Assembly: GCA_019636565.1 (NCBI GenBank)
Contig: JAHBXG010000019.1
Span: 1-64,000, forward strand
Direction of reading: 5' to 3'
Source of the DNA: Phycisphaeraceae bacterium
Lineage (GTDB): Bacteria > Planctomycetota > Phycisphaerae > Phycisphaerales > UBA1924
DNA: 64,000 bases
In this document: positions 16,865 to 24,375 of the stretch, one piece after another
Numbering within the stretch: position 1 is the first letter of the stretch
Layout of the letters: every line of letters begins with the position of its first letter
The notes under the pieces: generated by a model
What the model was told of the DNA's origin: nothing
Seen by the model: only the letters and a program-made list of their open reading frames with translations
Databases searched by the model: none
Program-made: the position numbers and the translations under genes

Positions 16865-17539
16865 ATGGACATGACACCAGAACGCTGGACGTATCTCACG
16901 AGGTATTTGCGTGAGGTGTTTGCGCGTGAGGATGAATCGCTCGCGGGAATCATGCCTCGCGCCGTGAAGGCAGGGCTTCCGGATATCGCGGTCAGCCCGG
17001 AGAGCGGGCGGTTCCTCGAATTCATGGCTTCGATGGCCGGTCGCGATGGCCCGGCGAAACTTGCTCTGGAGTTCGGAACTCTCGCGGGCTATTCGGGAGT
17101 GTGGATCGCACGGGGAATGGCGAGCGACGGGAAACTGATCTCGATCGAGGCGAGCACAACGCACGTAGCGCAGGCGACCGAGACTTTTCGGCTGTGCGGG
17201 CTGGCGGAAAGGGTTTCGGTCCGCCAAGGGCGGATTCTCGAAGTACTGCCGAAGATCGCGCAAGAAATTGGCAAAGCGAGCGTCGACATGGTCTTCATCG
17301 ATGCGCTCAAGAGCGAGTATCCGCAGTATGTCGAGGCGGTGCTGCCGCTGGTGCGCTCGGGCGGAGTGATCCTGATCGACAACGCGCTGGCGAGCCGGTG
17401 GACGATGGATCTGCCGCCGGGCAAGGACGCGGATCGGGACACGGTCGATGCGCTCAATCGGAAACTGGGCGCTGACCCAAGGCTGATCGCGTGCTGCGTA
17501 CCCATCGGGAATGGGGTGGCGATGGTGAGGAAGAGATAG
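16865..17539 (+). CDS. Class I SAM-dependent O-methyltransferase
   Basis: A 224-residue methyltransferase of the caffeoyl-CoA/catechol O-methyltransferase group (methyltransferase family 3). Motif I is LALEFGTLAGYSGVWIARGM with the following acidic residue in LISIEAS. VDMVFIDALKSEYPQYVEAVLPLVRSGGVILIDN contains the metal-binding aspartate region. Such enzymes methylate catechol-type hydroxyls with a divalent metal; the substrate here is unknown. It is on the plus strand after the membrane protein gene (50-base gap) and before the repeat-bearing intergenic region. Confidence 0.87.
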   Translation: MDMTPERWTYLTRYLREVFAREDESLAGIMPRAVKAGLPDIAVSPESGRFLEFMASMAGRDGPAKLALEFGTLAGYSGVWIARGMASDGKLISIEASTTHVAQATETFRLCGLAERVSVRQGRILEVLPKIAQEIGKASVDMVFIDALKSEYPQYVEAVLPLVRSGGVILIDNALASRWTMDLPPGKDADRDTVDALNRKLGADPRLIACCVPIGNGVAMVRKR

Positions 17540-17543
17540 GGCG

Positions 17544-17698
17544 TTTACCAAAGAGGCACAGAGACACAGAGGAGAAGAGAGAATTGGATTGCGGATTGCG
17601 GATTGCGGATTGCGGATTGCGGGCGAGATCGTCCGCTTTGATGGGTTCGTTGTTCTTTCGATTCCCCCCAATTTCCTTTGTGCGCCTCCGGGGTAAAT
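17544..17698. repeat. Intergenic repeat region with imperfect inverted arms
   Basis: The arm starting TTTACC at 17544 continues nnnGAGGCnCA and a GAG-rich periodic stretch (CACAGAGACACAGAGGAG). On the other strand, the arm ending at 17698 reads TTTACCnnnGAGGCnCA as well. The arms are imperfect inverted copies enclosing about 100 bases that include a heptamer array. No gene lies inside. The GAG-periodic arm resembles in style the GCGGAG repeats near 51.7 and 52.7 kb. Confidence 0.5.
17586..17620. repeat. Heptanucleotide tandem repeat (GGATTGC)x5
   Basis: Five perfect head-to-tail copies of GGATTGC, followed by GG. Short heptamer arrays of this kind (STRR-like) are known in intergenic DNA of cyanobacteria and some other bacteria. 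No coding role is apparent; frames through it translate to spurious periodic peptides. Confidence 0.95.
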
Positions 17699-17717
17699 CT
17701 CTTCCGTACGATCGGGC

Positions 17718-18131
17718 ATGACTCAAGGCACTTCCCGTTACGACCAGTTTCAGGCTTATCGCAGCCGGATGAACTGCCGCATTCTGGGCGATGAGAACGA
17801 GCGTCGCGAAGTCGGAGCGGCACGCCCCGATGGCTCGGTCGCGCCGGGCGGATCGCTCGTCACCAAGCGTTTTTTTTCGCTCGATCACCAGACCTATTCG
17901 GACGGCAAGTTGCCGGTCAAAACCAAGGAGTTGCTCGGCCTGGTCGCCTCGGCGGTGCTGCGGTGCGACGACTGCATCGCCTATCACGTCGATCAATGCG
18001 TGAAACTCGGCTTTACGGATGAGGAGATCTGGGAGGCGATGGACGTGGCGCTCATCGTGGGCGGGAGCATCGTGATCCCGCATTTGCGCCGGGCGGTCGA
18101 GTTTCTGGATCAGGCGCGGGCAAAGGCGTGA
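17718..18131 (+). CDS. Carboxymuconolactone decarboxylase / AhpD-like protein
   Basis: A 137-residue protein of the CMD/AhpD fold. The redox motif CDDCIAYH (C83, C86, H90) matches the CxxCxxxH active site of AhpD-like peroxidase partners, with LPVKTKELLGLVASAVLRC before it and EEIWEAMDVALIVGGSIVIPHLRRA after it. It could reduce peroxides or a peroxiredoxin, but no AhpC is near. The N-terminus (MTQGTSRYDQFQAYRSRMN) carries the short helix common in this family. It starts 20 bases after the repeat region, and no strong ribosome-binding site is visible. Confidence 0.88.
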   Translation: MTQGTSRYDQFQAYRSRMNCRILGDENERREVGAARPDGSVAPGGSLVTKRFFSLDHQTYSDGKLPVKTKELLGLVASAVLRCDDCIAYHVDQCVKLGFTDEEIWEAMDVALIVGGSIVIPHLRRAVEFLDQARAKA

Positions 18132-18169
18132 CGCGGGTGCTCAGCCCTCTGATTTCGTAGACTCCTGCA

Positions 18170-19462
18170 ATGGGTCAAAGTTCGTCCAAAGCCCGGGAAG
18201 TTGCGGAGTGGATCGTGCGCACGCTGCGCGATCGCGGGCATGTTGCCTATTTCGCGGGCGGATGCGTTCGCGACGAACTGCTTGGACTGACTCCAAAGGA
18301 CTACGACGTCGCGACCGACGCGAGGCCGGACGCGATCGCGGGTTTGTTTCCGCGCACGGCGCATGTGGGCGCCGCGTTCGGAGTGATGCTGGTTCGACAC
18401 GACGGCGTGACTGTTGAAGTAGCGACGTTTCGCGCCGATGGCGAGTATTCGGATCGGCGCCGACCCGACGAGATCACTTTTTCCGACGAGGTCGCGGACG
18501 CGAAACGCCGCGATTTCACGGTGAACGCGCTCTTTCTCGATCCGCTCAAGCCCCTTTCGGACTCCGGGCGTGTGATCGATCACGTCGGCGGGGTCGCGGA
18601 TCTGCGTGCGAAAGTCTTGCGCGCGGTCGGCGACGCGGACCAGAGGCTGCGGGAGGACGACCTGCGCGCGCTGCGGGCGGTGCGGCTTTCGACTCGCCTG
18701 GGGTTCGCAATCGATATGGCAACACAGGACGCGATCCGGCGTCACGCGGGAGAACTAAGCGGGATCAGCCGCGAACGAATCGGCGATGAGGTGCGCCTGA
18801 TGCTGGAGCACGCCTCCAGGGGCAAGGCGATGCAAACGCTCGCGGCCCTCGGTCTGGACGAACCGACATTCGAGCGGCCCGCGCGCGGGGACGTGAAGGC
18901 GGACTTGCTTGCTCGCCTGCGATCGCCTCCGGTCCATGAGGAGTCGGGCGTGGTTGCGGGGGCGCTCGCTGCGGCATTGCTCGATCGCGAGGGACCCGCG
19001 CTTGCCGCTCATGGTCCGGAAGGAGATGGACGCCGGCTGGAAGTGCTGCGTGACACTCGCCGGGCGCTGTGTCTGAGCAACGAGGAACGGGATGACTGCA
19101 TGGCGATTCTCCGGCTGGTGGCGGAGTTGAGAGAAACCTGGAGCACCCTGCCCGTCGCCAGGCAGAAGCGCGCGGCGGCGAGTCGGGGTTTCTTCTGGTC
19201 GTTAGAGATTGTCCGCGCGGCGGACGGTGTTTCTGCCGCGGCAATCGACCGCCTCGTGGGGGAATTGGCCGGATCGAATGGGGGGCTCGCGCCCCAGCCA
19301 TTGGTCACCGGCGACGATTTGGTGGCAGCCGGAATGTCCCCGGGACCTGCTTTCCGTTCGATCCTTGAGCGGGTGTACGACGAACAATTGGAGGGCCGGA
19401 TCAAGACTTCGGCAGACGGGTTGGCCCTCGCCAGGGAACTTCATCGCCCCCCCGGCGTCTAA
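18170..19462 (+). CDS. cca: CCA tRNA nucleotidyltransferase
   Basis: Adds or repairs the 3'-CCA of tRNAs (or polyadenylates, if of the PcnB type). The 430-residue protein has the class II nucleotidyltransferase head: AYFAGGCVRDELLGLTPKDYD with the metal-binding DYD, then RRDFTVNALFLDPL, and RLREDDLRALRAVRLSTRLGF in the neck. The tRNA-Gln in this window lacks an encoded CCA (its 3' end is followed by TTTT), consistent with need for such an enzyme. Length fits the CCA-adding group. It follows the AhpD-like gene by 38 bases on the same strand. Confidence 0.92.
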   Translation: MGQSSSKAREVAEWIVRTLRDRGHVAYFAGGCVRDELLGLTPKDYDVATDARPDAIAGLFPRTAHVGAAFGVMLVRHDGVTVEVATFRADGEYSDRRRPDEITFSDEVADAKRRDFTVNALFLDPLKPLSDSGRVIDHVGGVADLRAKVLRAVGDADQRLREDDLRALRAVRLSTRLGFAIDMATQDAIRRHAGELSGISRERIGDEVRLMLEHASRGKAMQTLAALGLDEPTFERPARGDVKADLLARLRSPPVHEESGVVAGALAAALLDREGPALAAHGPEGDGRRLEVLRDTRRALCLSNEERDDCMAILRLVAELRETWSTLPVARQKRAAASRGFFWSLEIVRAADGVSAAAIDRLVGELAGSNGGLAPQPLVTGDDLVAAGMSPGPAFRSILERVYDEQLEGRIKTSADGLALARELHRPPGV

Positions 19463-19551
19463 CCTTCTACGAACCCGGCCGGGCCGGATTCGGTACAACA
19501 TGAAACGCAAATGGCGGGCTGGGAGATGGTGCCGCCAGGGAGAATCCGGTG

Positions 19552-20718
19552 ATGCTGAGTCTATTCGCAGGCGTTGGAAGATGGTTGGCGTGGTCGATCG
19601 TGGCGGTGCTTGCGTGCGTGGTGAGTGCGAATGTGGCGGTCGCCCAAGACTCCGCCCCCACCCGTGTGTATGTCATCGATCTGAACGGTGAATTCGGATA
19701 CGACATCAGCCAGACTCCCATCCGGCAGGCGATGCGGGACGCACGCGATCAGAACGCGGACGTGGTGATCGTAAAGATCGACGCGAAGTGGGAGCAGGAC
19801 GAATTGACCCCCCTGCCCGACAACGTCGCGCAATTCGATGAATTGTTTCGTGCTCAAAAAATTCTCCCGATTTTCGCCGACGAGATGCAGCGCGAATGGG
19901 CCAAGCCGCCGCGGCTGGTGATGTGGGTCAAGCGGGCGATGGGCGGCCCCGCGTTTATTCCGTTTGTCTCACCGGAGATCTACTTCACGAGCGATGGCAA
20001 GATGGGGGGCGTGGGCGGCATCGGCGTCATGCTCGAAGGCAAGGGCGACGAGGTCGTGCGTCAGAAGCAGTACTCATTGCGCATGGCACGGGCGGAAGGT
20101 TTTCTGATCCGTGGCGGGTACGACCCGATGATCGTGCAGGCGATGTGCCGCCCGGGCTTTTTGCTGTCGTACCGGATGGAAGGCGGCAAGCCGCTGTTCC
20201 TGGAGCGGGCGCCAGAACGCCCTGACGAGTTCGCGTTGACGTCGGGCCTGATGGGCGATTCGATGCAGGCGAGCGTTCGCGGAACGACCTCCTCGGTGCT
20301 CACGCTCACCGCCGATACGGCACGCGCGATCAGCGTCTCAAGGGGGACGGCGGACACGCTGGACGATCTGGTCTTCCAGTTGGGCCTTTCACGGAACCAT
20401 CAGATCGTGGACGGCAAGTCCAAGCGGATCATGGAATACTGGACGCGGGACTTGAACAACGCCTCGAAAGAGATCAAGCGGATACTGGAAGAGATGGGGA
20501 GCGGCGATCAGAGTTCAGGTGGCGCCGAGACGTACGAATCACGCACGCAGGCTCGCGGCAAGCAGATCCGTCAACTGGACACCATCATCAACAAACTCAA
20601 GATCTACGAAGAGGCATTCGGACCACGCTGGCACGCCGAGAACCGAGTTCCTTCGCGGACGGAACTGGAACTTCGGCGCGAGCAGTTGGAATTGCAGCAA
20701 CTCGTAGACAAGAAGTAA
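19552..20718 (+). CDS. Exported ClpP/SppA-fold protein, probably lacking the catalytic serine
   Basis: A 388-residue exported protein (signal WLAWSIVAVLACVVSANVAVAQ). The mature part reads like the crotonase/ClpP fold of SppA and NfeD N-domains: VYVIDLNGEFGYDISQTPI, a segment VVIVKIDAKWEQ, then MWVKRAMGGPAFIPFVSPEIYFTSDGKMGGVGGIGV. In the neighbouring paralogue the matching segment is AISAAAMTSHAVEEIYFTPEGAYGA; the likely nucleophile serine is replaced by glycine here. The C-terminal 100 residues are charged and probably coiled coil (LRREQLELQQLVDKK). The ATG at 19552 is preceded by GGGAGA at eight bases; a GTG one codon earlier is less likely. It is 36 bases upstream of its paralogue, probably one operon. 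The function is unknown. Confidence 0.7.
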   Translation: MLSLFAGVGRWLAWSIVAVLACVVSANVAVAQDSAPTRVYVIDLNGEFGYDISQTPIRQAMRDARDQNADVVIVKIDAKWEQDELTPLPDNVAQFDELFRAQKILPIFADEMQREWAKPPRLVMWVKRAMGGPAFIPFVSPEIYFTSDGKMGGVGGIGVMLEGKGDEVVRQKQYSLRMARAEGFLIRGGYDPMIVQAMCRPGFLLSYRMEGGKPLFLERAPERPDEFALTSGLMGDSMQASVRGTTSSVLTLTADTARAISVSRGTADTLDDLVFQLGLSRNHQIVDGKSKRIMEYWTRDLNNASKEIKRILEEMGSGDQSSGGAETYESRTQARGKQIRQLDTIINKLKIYEEAFGPRWHAENRVPSRTELELRREQLELQQLVDKK

Positions 20719-20754
20719 GCGACACGACCGGTATCAGCACCAAGAGGCATACAC

Positions 20755-22128
20755 ATGAACAAGTTTCGCATGAAGAAAATGATCGCGGGCCTTTTTCTGG
20801 GCGTGGCGCTCACCGTTGGAATGTCCGCACCAACAGCCAATGCATTTGCCGCGGCGGCGGGCGGATGGGCGAAGATCACGCTGAAGAACGGCAAGACGGT
20901 CGAAGGCGAGATCGTGCGTGAAGTTGACGGCGTGGTCTGGATCAAGATCACCTCGGGCAAATACGACGAGACCCGGATGTTCACGCCCAGCGAGATGAAG
21001 TCCATTGACCGCGACGCGGCGCCGACCACGGCCAGCGAACCGGAGAAGGCTTCGGAGGCCACGAAAGCCGAAGACAAGGCACCGACGACATCAACTGAAG
21101 CCATACCGGCCCCGGCCAGTTCCGAGAGCGCCCCACAACCCCGCAAGCCGGGCGTGCCCCGGGCAGCGGTAATCACGCTTGGCGAGGGCGGCGACCGCGA
21201 CATGGTGGGCCTGTACTTGATGGCCAAGCCGTTGCACGACGCGATCCCGCTGCTGAAGCAGGAAGATGTGGACATCGTTGTGTTCCGGGTGAACTCGGGC
21301 GGCGGAGCGTTGCTCGAGATCCAGAAGCTTTCGGACGTGATCTACAACGAATACCGGAAGAACTTTCGAACCGTGGCGTGGATCGACTGGGCGATCTCCG
21401 CGGCAGCGATGACGTCGCACGCGGTCGAAGAAATCTACTTCACCCCCGAAGGGGCCTACGGCGCCTGCACGGGCTGGAGCGGCGATCTGGTGGCCGTCAA
21501 GGATCGCGAACTCGAGCAGATCCTTTTCCAGATGGAGAAAATCTCCACGCGCGGGAACCATCCGTTTGAGATCATGCGGGCGATGCAGATCATGGAGCCG
21601 TTGAGCGCCACCGTGTCACCCCAGGGCGATGTTTCTTTCTATCAGGATGCCACGTCGGGCGACATACTTCTGAACCCAAAGGACCGGGTACTGACGTTCA
21701 CTTCCCAGACCGCTTCAAAGATTCGTTTTTCGCTGGGAACGGCTTCAACGCTCGATGAACTCGCCAAGGCGATGCGTTTGCCTGAGGTGGAGTGGGTCGG
21801 CGTAAAGAAGCCCGGCTACCTGTGGCCGATCTGCAAGGCCGAGCAGATGCAGATGGACTTCCGTGAGAAGACCGCCCGAGACGATCAGCAGTTCACCGAG
21901 TACGTGCAGACGCTCAATGCGGCGCTCCAGATGGCATCCGGCATGGACGACGATCGCCGGGCCCGGCTGGCCGGCAAGGCTCGTGAGTGCATGAACCGGA
22001 TCATGTCGGCCGTCAACAACAACCCCAACCTGGCGATCTTCAAGTTCGGCATCCTGCCCGACAAATTCCGTGAGGAATGGGCCGATCCGACGGAGAAGAA
22101 GATCCGGGAACTGACCAAGAAGAAATAA
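20755..22128 (+). CDS. Exported ClpP/SppA/NfeD-like serine peptidase-fold protein
   Basis: A 457-residue exported protein. The signal peptide (KKMIAGLFLGVALTVGMSAP) is followed by a small beta-barrel-like segment (WAKITLKNGKTVEGEIV...VVWIKI, about 35-75), an Ala/Pro/Glu linker, and a ClpP/crotonase-like domain: VDIVVFRVNSGGGALLEIQ, FRTVAWIDWAISAAAMTSHA (candidate nucleophile serine in AISAAA, equal to the ASAG of NfeD/SppA) and EEIYFTPEGAYGACTG. VKDRELEQI could supply a lysine. It probably forms a pair with the preceding paralogue and works in the periplasm. A strong terminator follows. True peptidase activity is inferred, not shown. Confidence 0.72.
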   Translation: MNKFRMKKMIAGLFLGVALTVGMSAPTANAFAAAAGGWAKITLKNGKTVEGEIVREVDGVVWIKITSGKYDETRMFTPSEMKSIDRDAAPTTASEPEKASEATKAEDKAPTTSTEAIPAPASSESAPQPRKPGVPRAAVITLGEGGDRDMVGLYLMAKPLHDAIPLLKQEDVDIVVFRVNSGGGALLEIQKLSDVIYNEYRKNFRTVAWIDWAISAAAMTSHAVEEIYFTPEGAYGACTGWSGDLVAVKDRELEQILFQMEKISTRGNHPFEIMRAMQIMEPLSATVSPQGDVSFYQDATSGDILLNPKDRVLTFTSQTASKIRFSLGTASTLDELAKAMRLPEVEWVGVKKPGYLWPICKAEQMQMDFREKTARDDQQFTEYVQTLNAALQMASGMDDDRRARLAGKARECMNRIMSAVNNNPNLAIFKFGILPDKFREEWADPTEKKIRELTKKK

Positions 22129-22154
22129 GGGGTTCTCCGAGCTTGCTTTCCATC

Positions 22155-22186
22155 ACGCCGCGGCCTTCCGCGGCGTTCTCTTTTTT
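22155..22186 (+). terminator. Rho-independent terminator
   Basis: A perfect nine-base stem, ACGCCGCGG (22155-22163) with CCGCGGCGT (22168-22176), loop CCTT, followed by TCTCTTTTTT. It lies 27 bases after the stop of the second ClpP-like gene and ends that transcript. Confidence 0.9.
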
Positions 22187-22248
22187 GGTCGTGGTCGGCT
22201 ATCGTCGATTCGCCGGTTTCGCGTCTTACCCCTTCAGGAAAGGCTCCC

Positions 22249-24012
22249 TTGAGTTCACCCACGACGATTGAGTTTGATCTCCCCGAGACAAGCGTGCCGC
22301 CGGACCTCGACGCGGCGTCCTGGGAGTCGTTGGAACCGGTTTTTCGAGAATTGATCGAGCGCCCGCTTCGGAGCGGGACCGACTTTGACCGCTGGATGGT
22401 GGACCGGAGCGAACTGGATGCCGCGTGCTCGGAAGCGCAGGCGAATCTGTACATTTCGATGACGTGCTCGACGGAAGATGCGGAAGCGCAGAAGGCCTAT
22501 TCCGACTTCATTGAGAACATCGTCCCGAAGATCAAGCCGCTGGCGTTTGCGCTCGACAAGAAACTCACGGAGGAGGCGTCGCGATGGCGGACGCCGGGCG
22601 ATCGGTACGAAGTGGTGGTTCGCGACACGGTTGCGGACGTCTCTCTATTCCGTCCGGAGAACATCCCACTCGAGACCGAACTTTCGAAACTCAGCCAGAA
22701 ATACGACCAGATCATCGGGGCGATGACTGTCGAGTTCGACGGGAGCGAGAAGACGCTGCCCCAGATGGCGGTCTATCAGGAATCGACGGATCGGGCGGTG
22801 CGAGAGAAAGCGTGGCGGTGTGTTTCGACGCGCCGCCTGCGCGATCGGGAAGAAATTGACGGGCTCTTCGACAAGATGGTCGCCCTGCGCGATCGAGTCG
22901 CGCGTCAGGCCGGCTTCGCGGACTTCGTCGGCTACTCGTTCAAGGCCAAGCACCGCTTTGACTACACGCCCCGCCATTGCTTCGACTTCCATCTCGCGTG
23001 CGAAGAGGTCATCGTCCCGATGATCCGGCGGCAGGAGGAAAAACGCCGCGCGGCGCTGGCCGTGGACACGCTGCGCCCCTGGGACCTGACGGTGGACGTG
23101 AAGGGACGCGGCCCGCTTCGGCCATTTTCCAACGGCGCGGAACTCATGACCAAGGCGGTTCGCACGTTTGAGAAGCTCGACCCGCGACTAGGAGCCATGC
23201 TGGCGACCATGGGAACCGGGAGCGAAGCAAGGGGTTCCTCGGACAACGCGAACCTGGACCTTGACTCGCGCAAGGGGAAGGCCCCCGGGGGCTATCAGTA
23301 CATGCGAGACCGCTCGCGGCGAGCGTTCATTTTCATGAACGCCGCGGGGACCGGACGCGACGTCTCCACCATGCTTCACGAAGCGGGGCACGCGTTCCAC
23401 TCGATGCTGTCGATCAACGAACCGCTGCTCGCATACCGGCATGCGCCGCTCGAGTTTTGCGAGGTCGCAAGCATGAGCATGGAGTTGCTGACCCTGCCTC
23501 ACATCGGCGGTGCGGATGGGTTCTATGGGTCTGAGGAAGACCTCGCCCGGGCCCGACGCCAGCAGATCGAGCGGGCGGTCTACCTGCTTCCCTGGATCGC
23601 AACAATCGACGCGTTCCAGCACTGGATCTACACCAACCCGCGCCACACCCAGCAGGAGCGGGCGGCCCAGTGGCTCGCGCTGGACGAGCGGTTCGGCAGT
23701 TCCTGCTCGTGGGAAGGGATCTATGACGTTCGACAAAGCGTCTGGCATCGCCAGCCCCACATCTTCTCGGTGCCTTTCTACTACATCGAATACGCGATTG
23801 CCCAGTTGGGCGCGTTGCAGTTCTGGCTGATGGGGCTCGAGAAGGGAGAAAAAGCGGCAGTCGACTCGTATGTGCGGGCGATGCGGCTCGGCGGGGCGAG
23901 GCCTTTGCCTCAGTTGTTCGAGGCCGCGGGGCTTCGGTTTGATTTCGGCCCCGAAACCGTGCGAAGGCTGGTCGACCGGGCGGAGGCGGAACTGGACCGT
24001 TTGCCGGAGTAA
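22249..24012 (+). CDS. M3 family oligoendopeptidase (PepF-like)
   Basis: A 587-residue zinc oligopeptidase that should trim short peptides in the cytoplasm. The metal site is HEAGHAFH (HEXXH at residues 377-381) in STMLHEAGHAFHSMLS, with the third ligand in the following FCEVASMSMELL. The PepF-type N-terminal helical lobe is present (LSKLSQKYDQIIGAMTV). Length is typical. The start is a TTG at 22249 with AGGAAAGG six bases upstream and the sequence SSPTTIEFDLPE; no ATG is better placed. It follows the terminator of the ClpP-like pair, so it has its own transcript. Confidence 0.9.
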   Translation: MSSPTTIEFDLPETSVPPDLDAASWESLEPVFRELIERPLRSGTDFDRWMVDRSELDAACSEAQANLYISMTCSTEDAEAQKAYSDFIENIVPKIKPLAFALDKKLTEEASRWRTPGDRYEVVVRDTVADVSLFRPENIPLETELSKLSQKYDQIIGAMTVEFDGSEKTLPQMAVYQESTDRAVREKAWRCVSTRRLRDREEIDGLFDKMVALRDRVARQAGFADFVGYSFKAKHRFDYTPRHCFDFHLACEEVIVPMIRRQEEKRRAALAVDTLRPWDLTVDVKGRGPLRPFSNGAELMTKAVRTFEKLDPRLGAMLATMGTGSEARGSSDNANLDLDSRKGKAPGGYQYMRDRSRRAFIFMNAAGTGRDVSTMLHEAGHAFHSMLSINEPLLAYRHAPLEFCEVASMSMELLTLPHIGGADGFYGSEEDLARARRQQIERAVYLLPWIATIDAFQHWIYTNPRHTQQERAAQWLALDERFGSSCSWEGIYDVRQSVWHRQPHIFSVPFYYIEYAIAQLGALQFWLMGLEKGEKAAVDSYVRAMRLGGARPLPQLFEAAGLRFDFGPETVRRLVDRAEAELDRLPE

Positions 24013-24144
24013 CGCAGGGGCCTCAGGTACCCCAGCCCGCACAGACGGACCTGGAAACGACAACCCGGCGCGACCCACCGGAAGCGGGACAAAGTCGGCA
24101 TGTCCGCGAACCGATGCACGCGTACCTGCATGGAGGCGGTGCGC

Positions 24145-24375
24145 ATGGGTCCTACAGAAAAGTCGTTCAGTCAAGTCAAGGCGATTCTGGGCAAACTCGA
24201 TCGCTCGATCGATGAAGTCCGGGCGCGTCGCACGACGGGCGACCTCAAGCCCTTCCCCGTGCCATCGCCCGCGCCCGCACCGATGGCCGTTCCGCCAGTG
24301 CGGCCGGCGGAGGCACCGGGCAACCGGCAGAACAGCCCCTATGGGCGAGCGACGCCGCTCCCCTTCGGTGGCTGA
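24145..24375 (+). CDS. Small conserved-looking protein with proline-rich tail
   Basis: A 76-residue protein: a helical N-terminal half (EKSFSQVKAILGKLDRSIDE) followed by a proline/alanine-rich tail (PFPVPSPAPAPMAVPPV) and RATPLPFGG. The start ATG has GGAGG eight bases upstream, which supports translation; an in-frame ATG at 24100 is less well placed. I have no family name for it. Its last 37 bases overlap the 3' end of the convergent DUF885 gene. Confidence 0.6.
   Translation: MGPTEKSFSQVKAILGKLDRSIDEVRARRTTGDLKPFPVPSPAPAPMAVPPVRPAEAPGNRQNSPYGRATPLPFGG

Noticed and set aside
17586..17620. Heptamer array considered as a CRISPR or coding repeat
   Set aside because: The repeat unit is seven bases with no spacers, and frames through it give only spurious periodic peptides.
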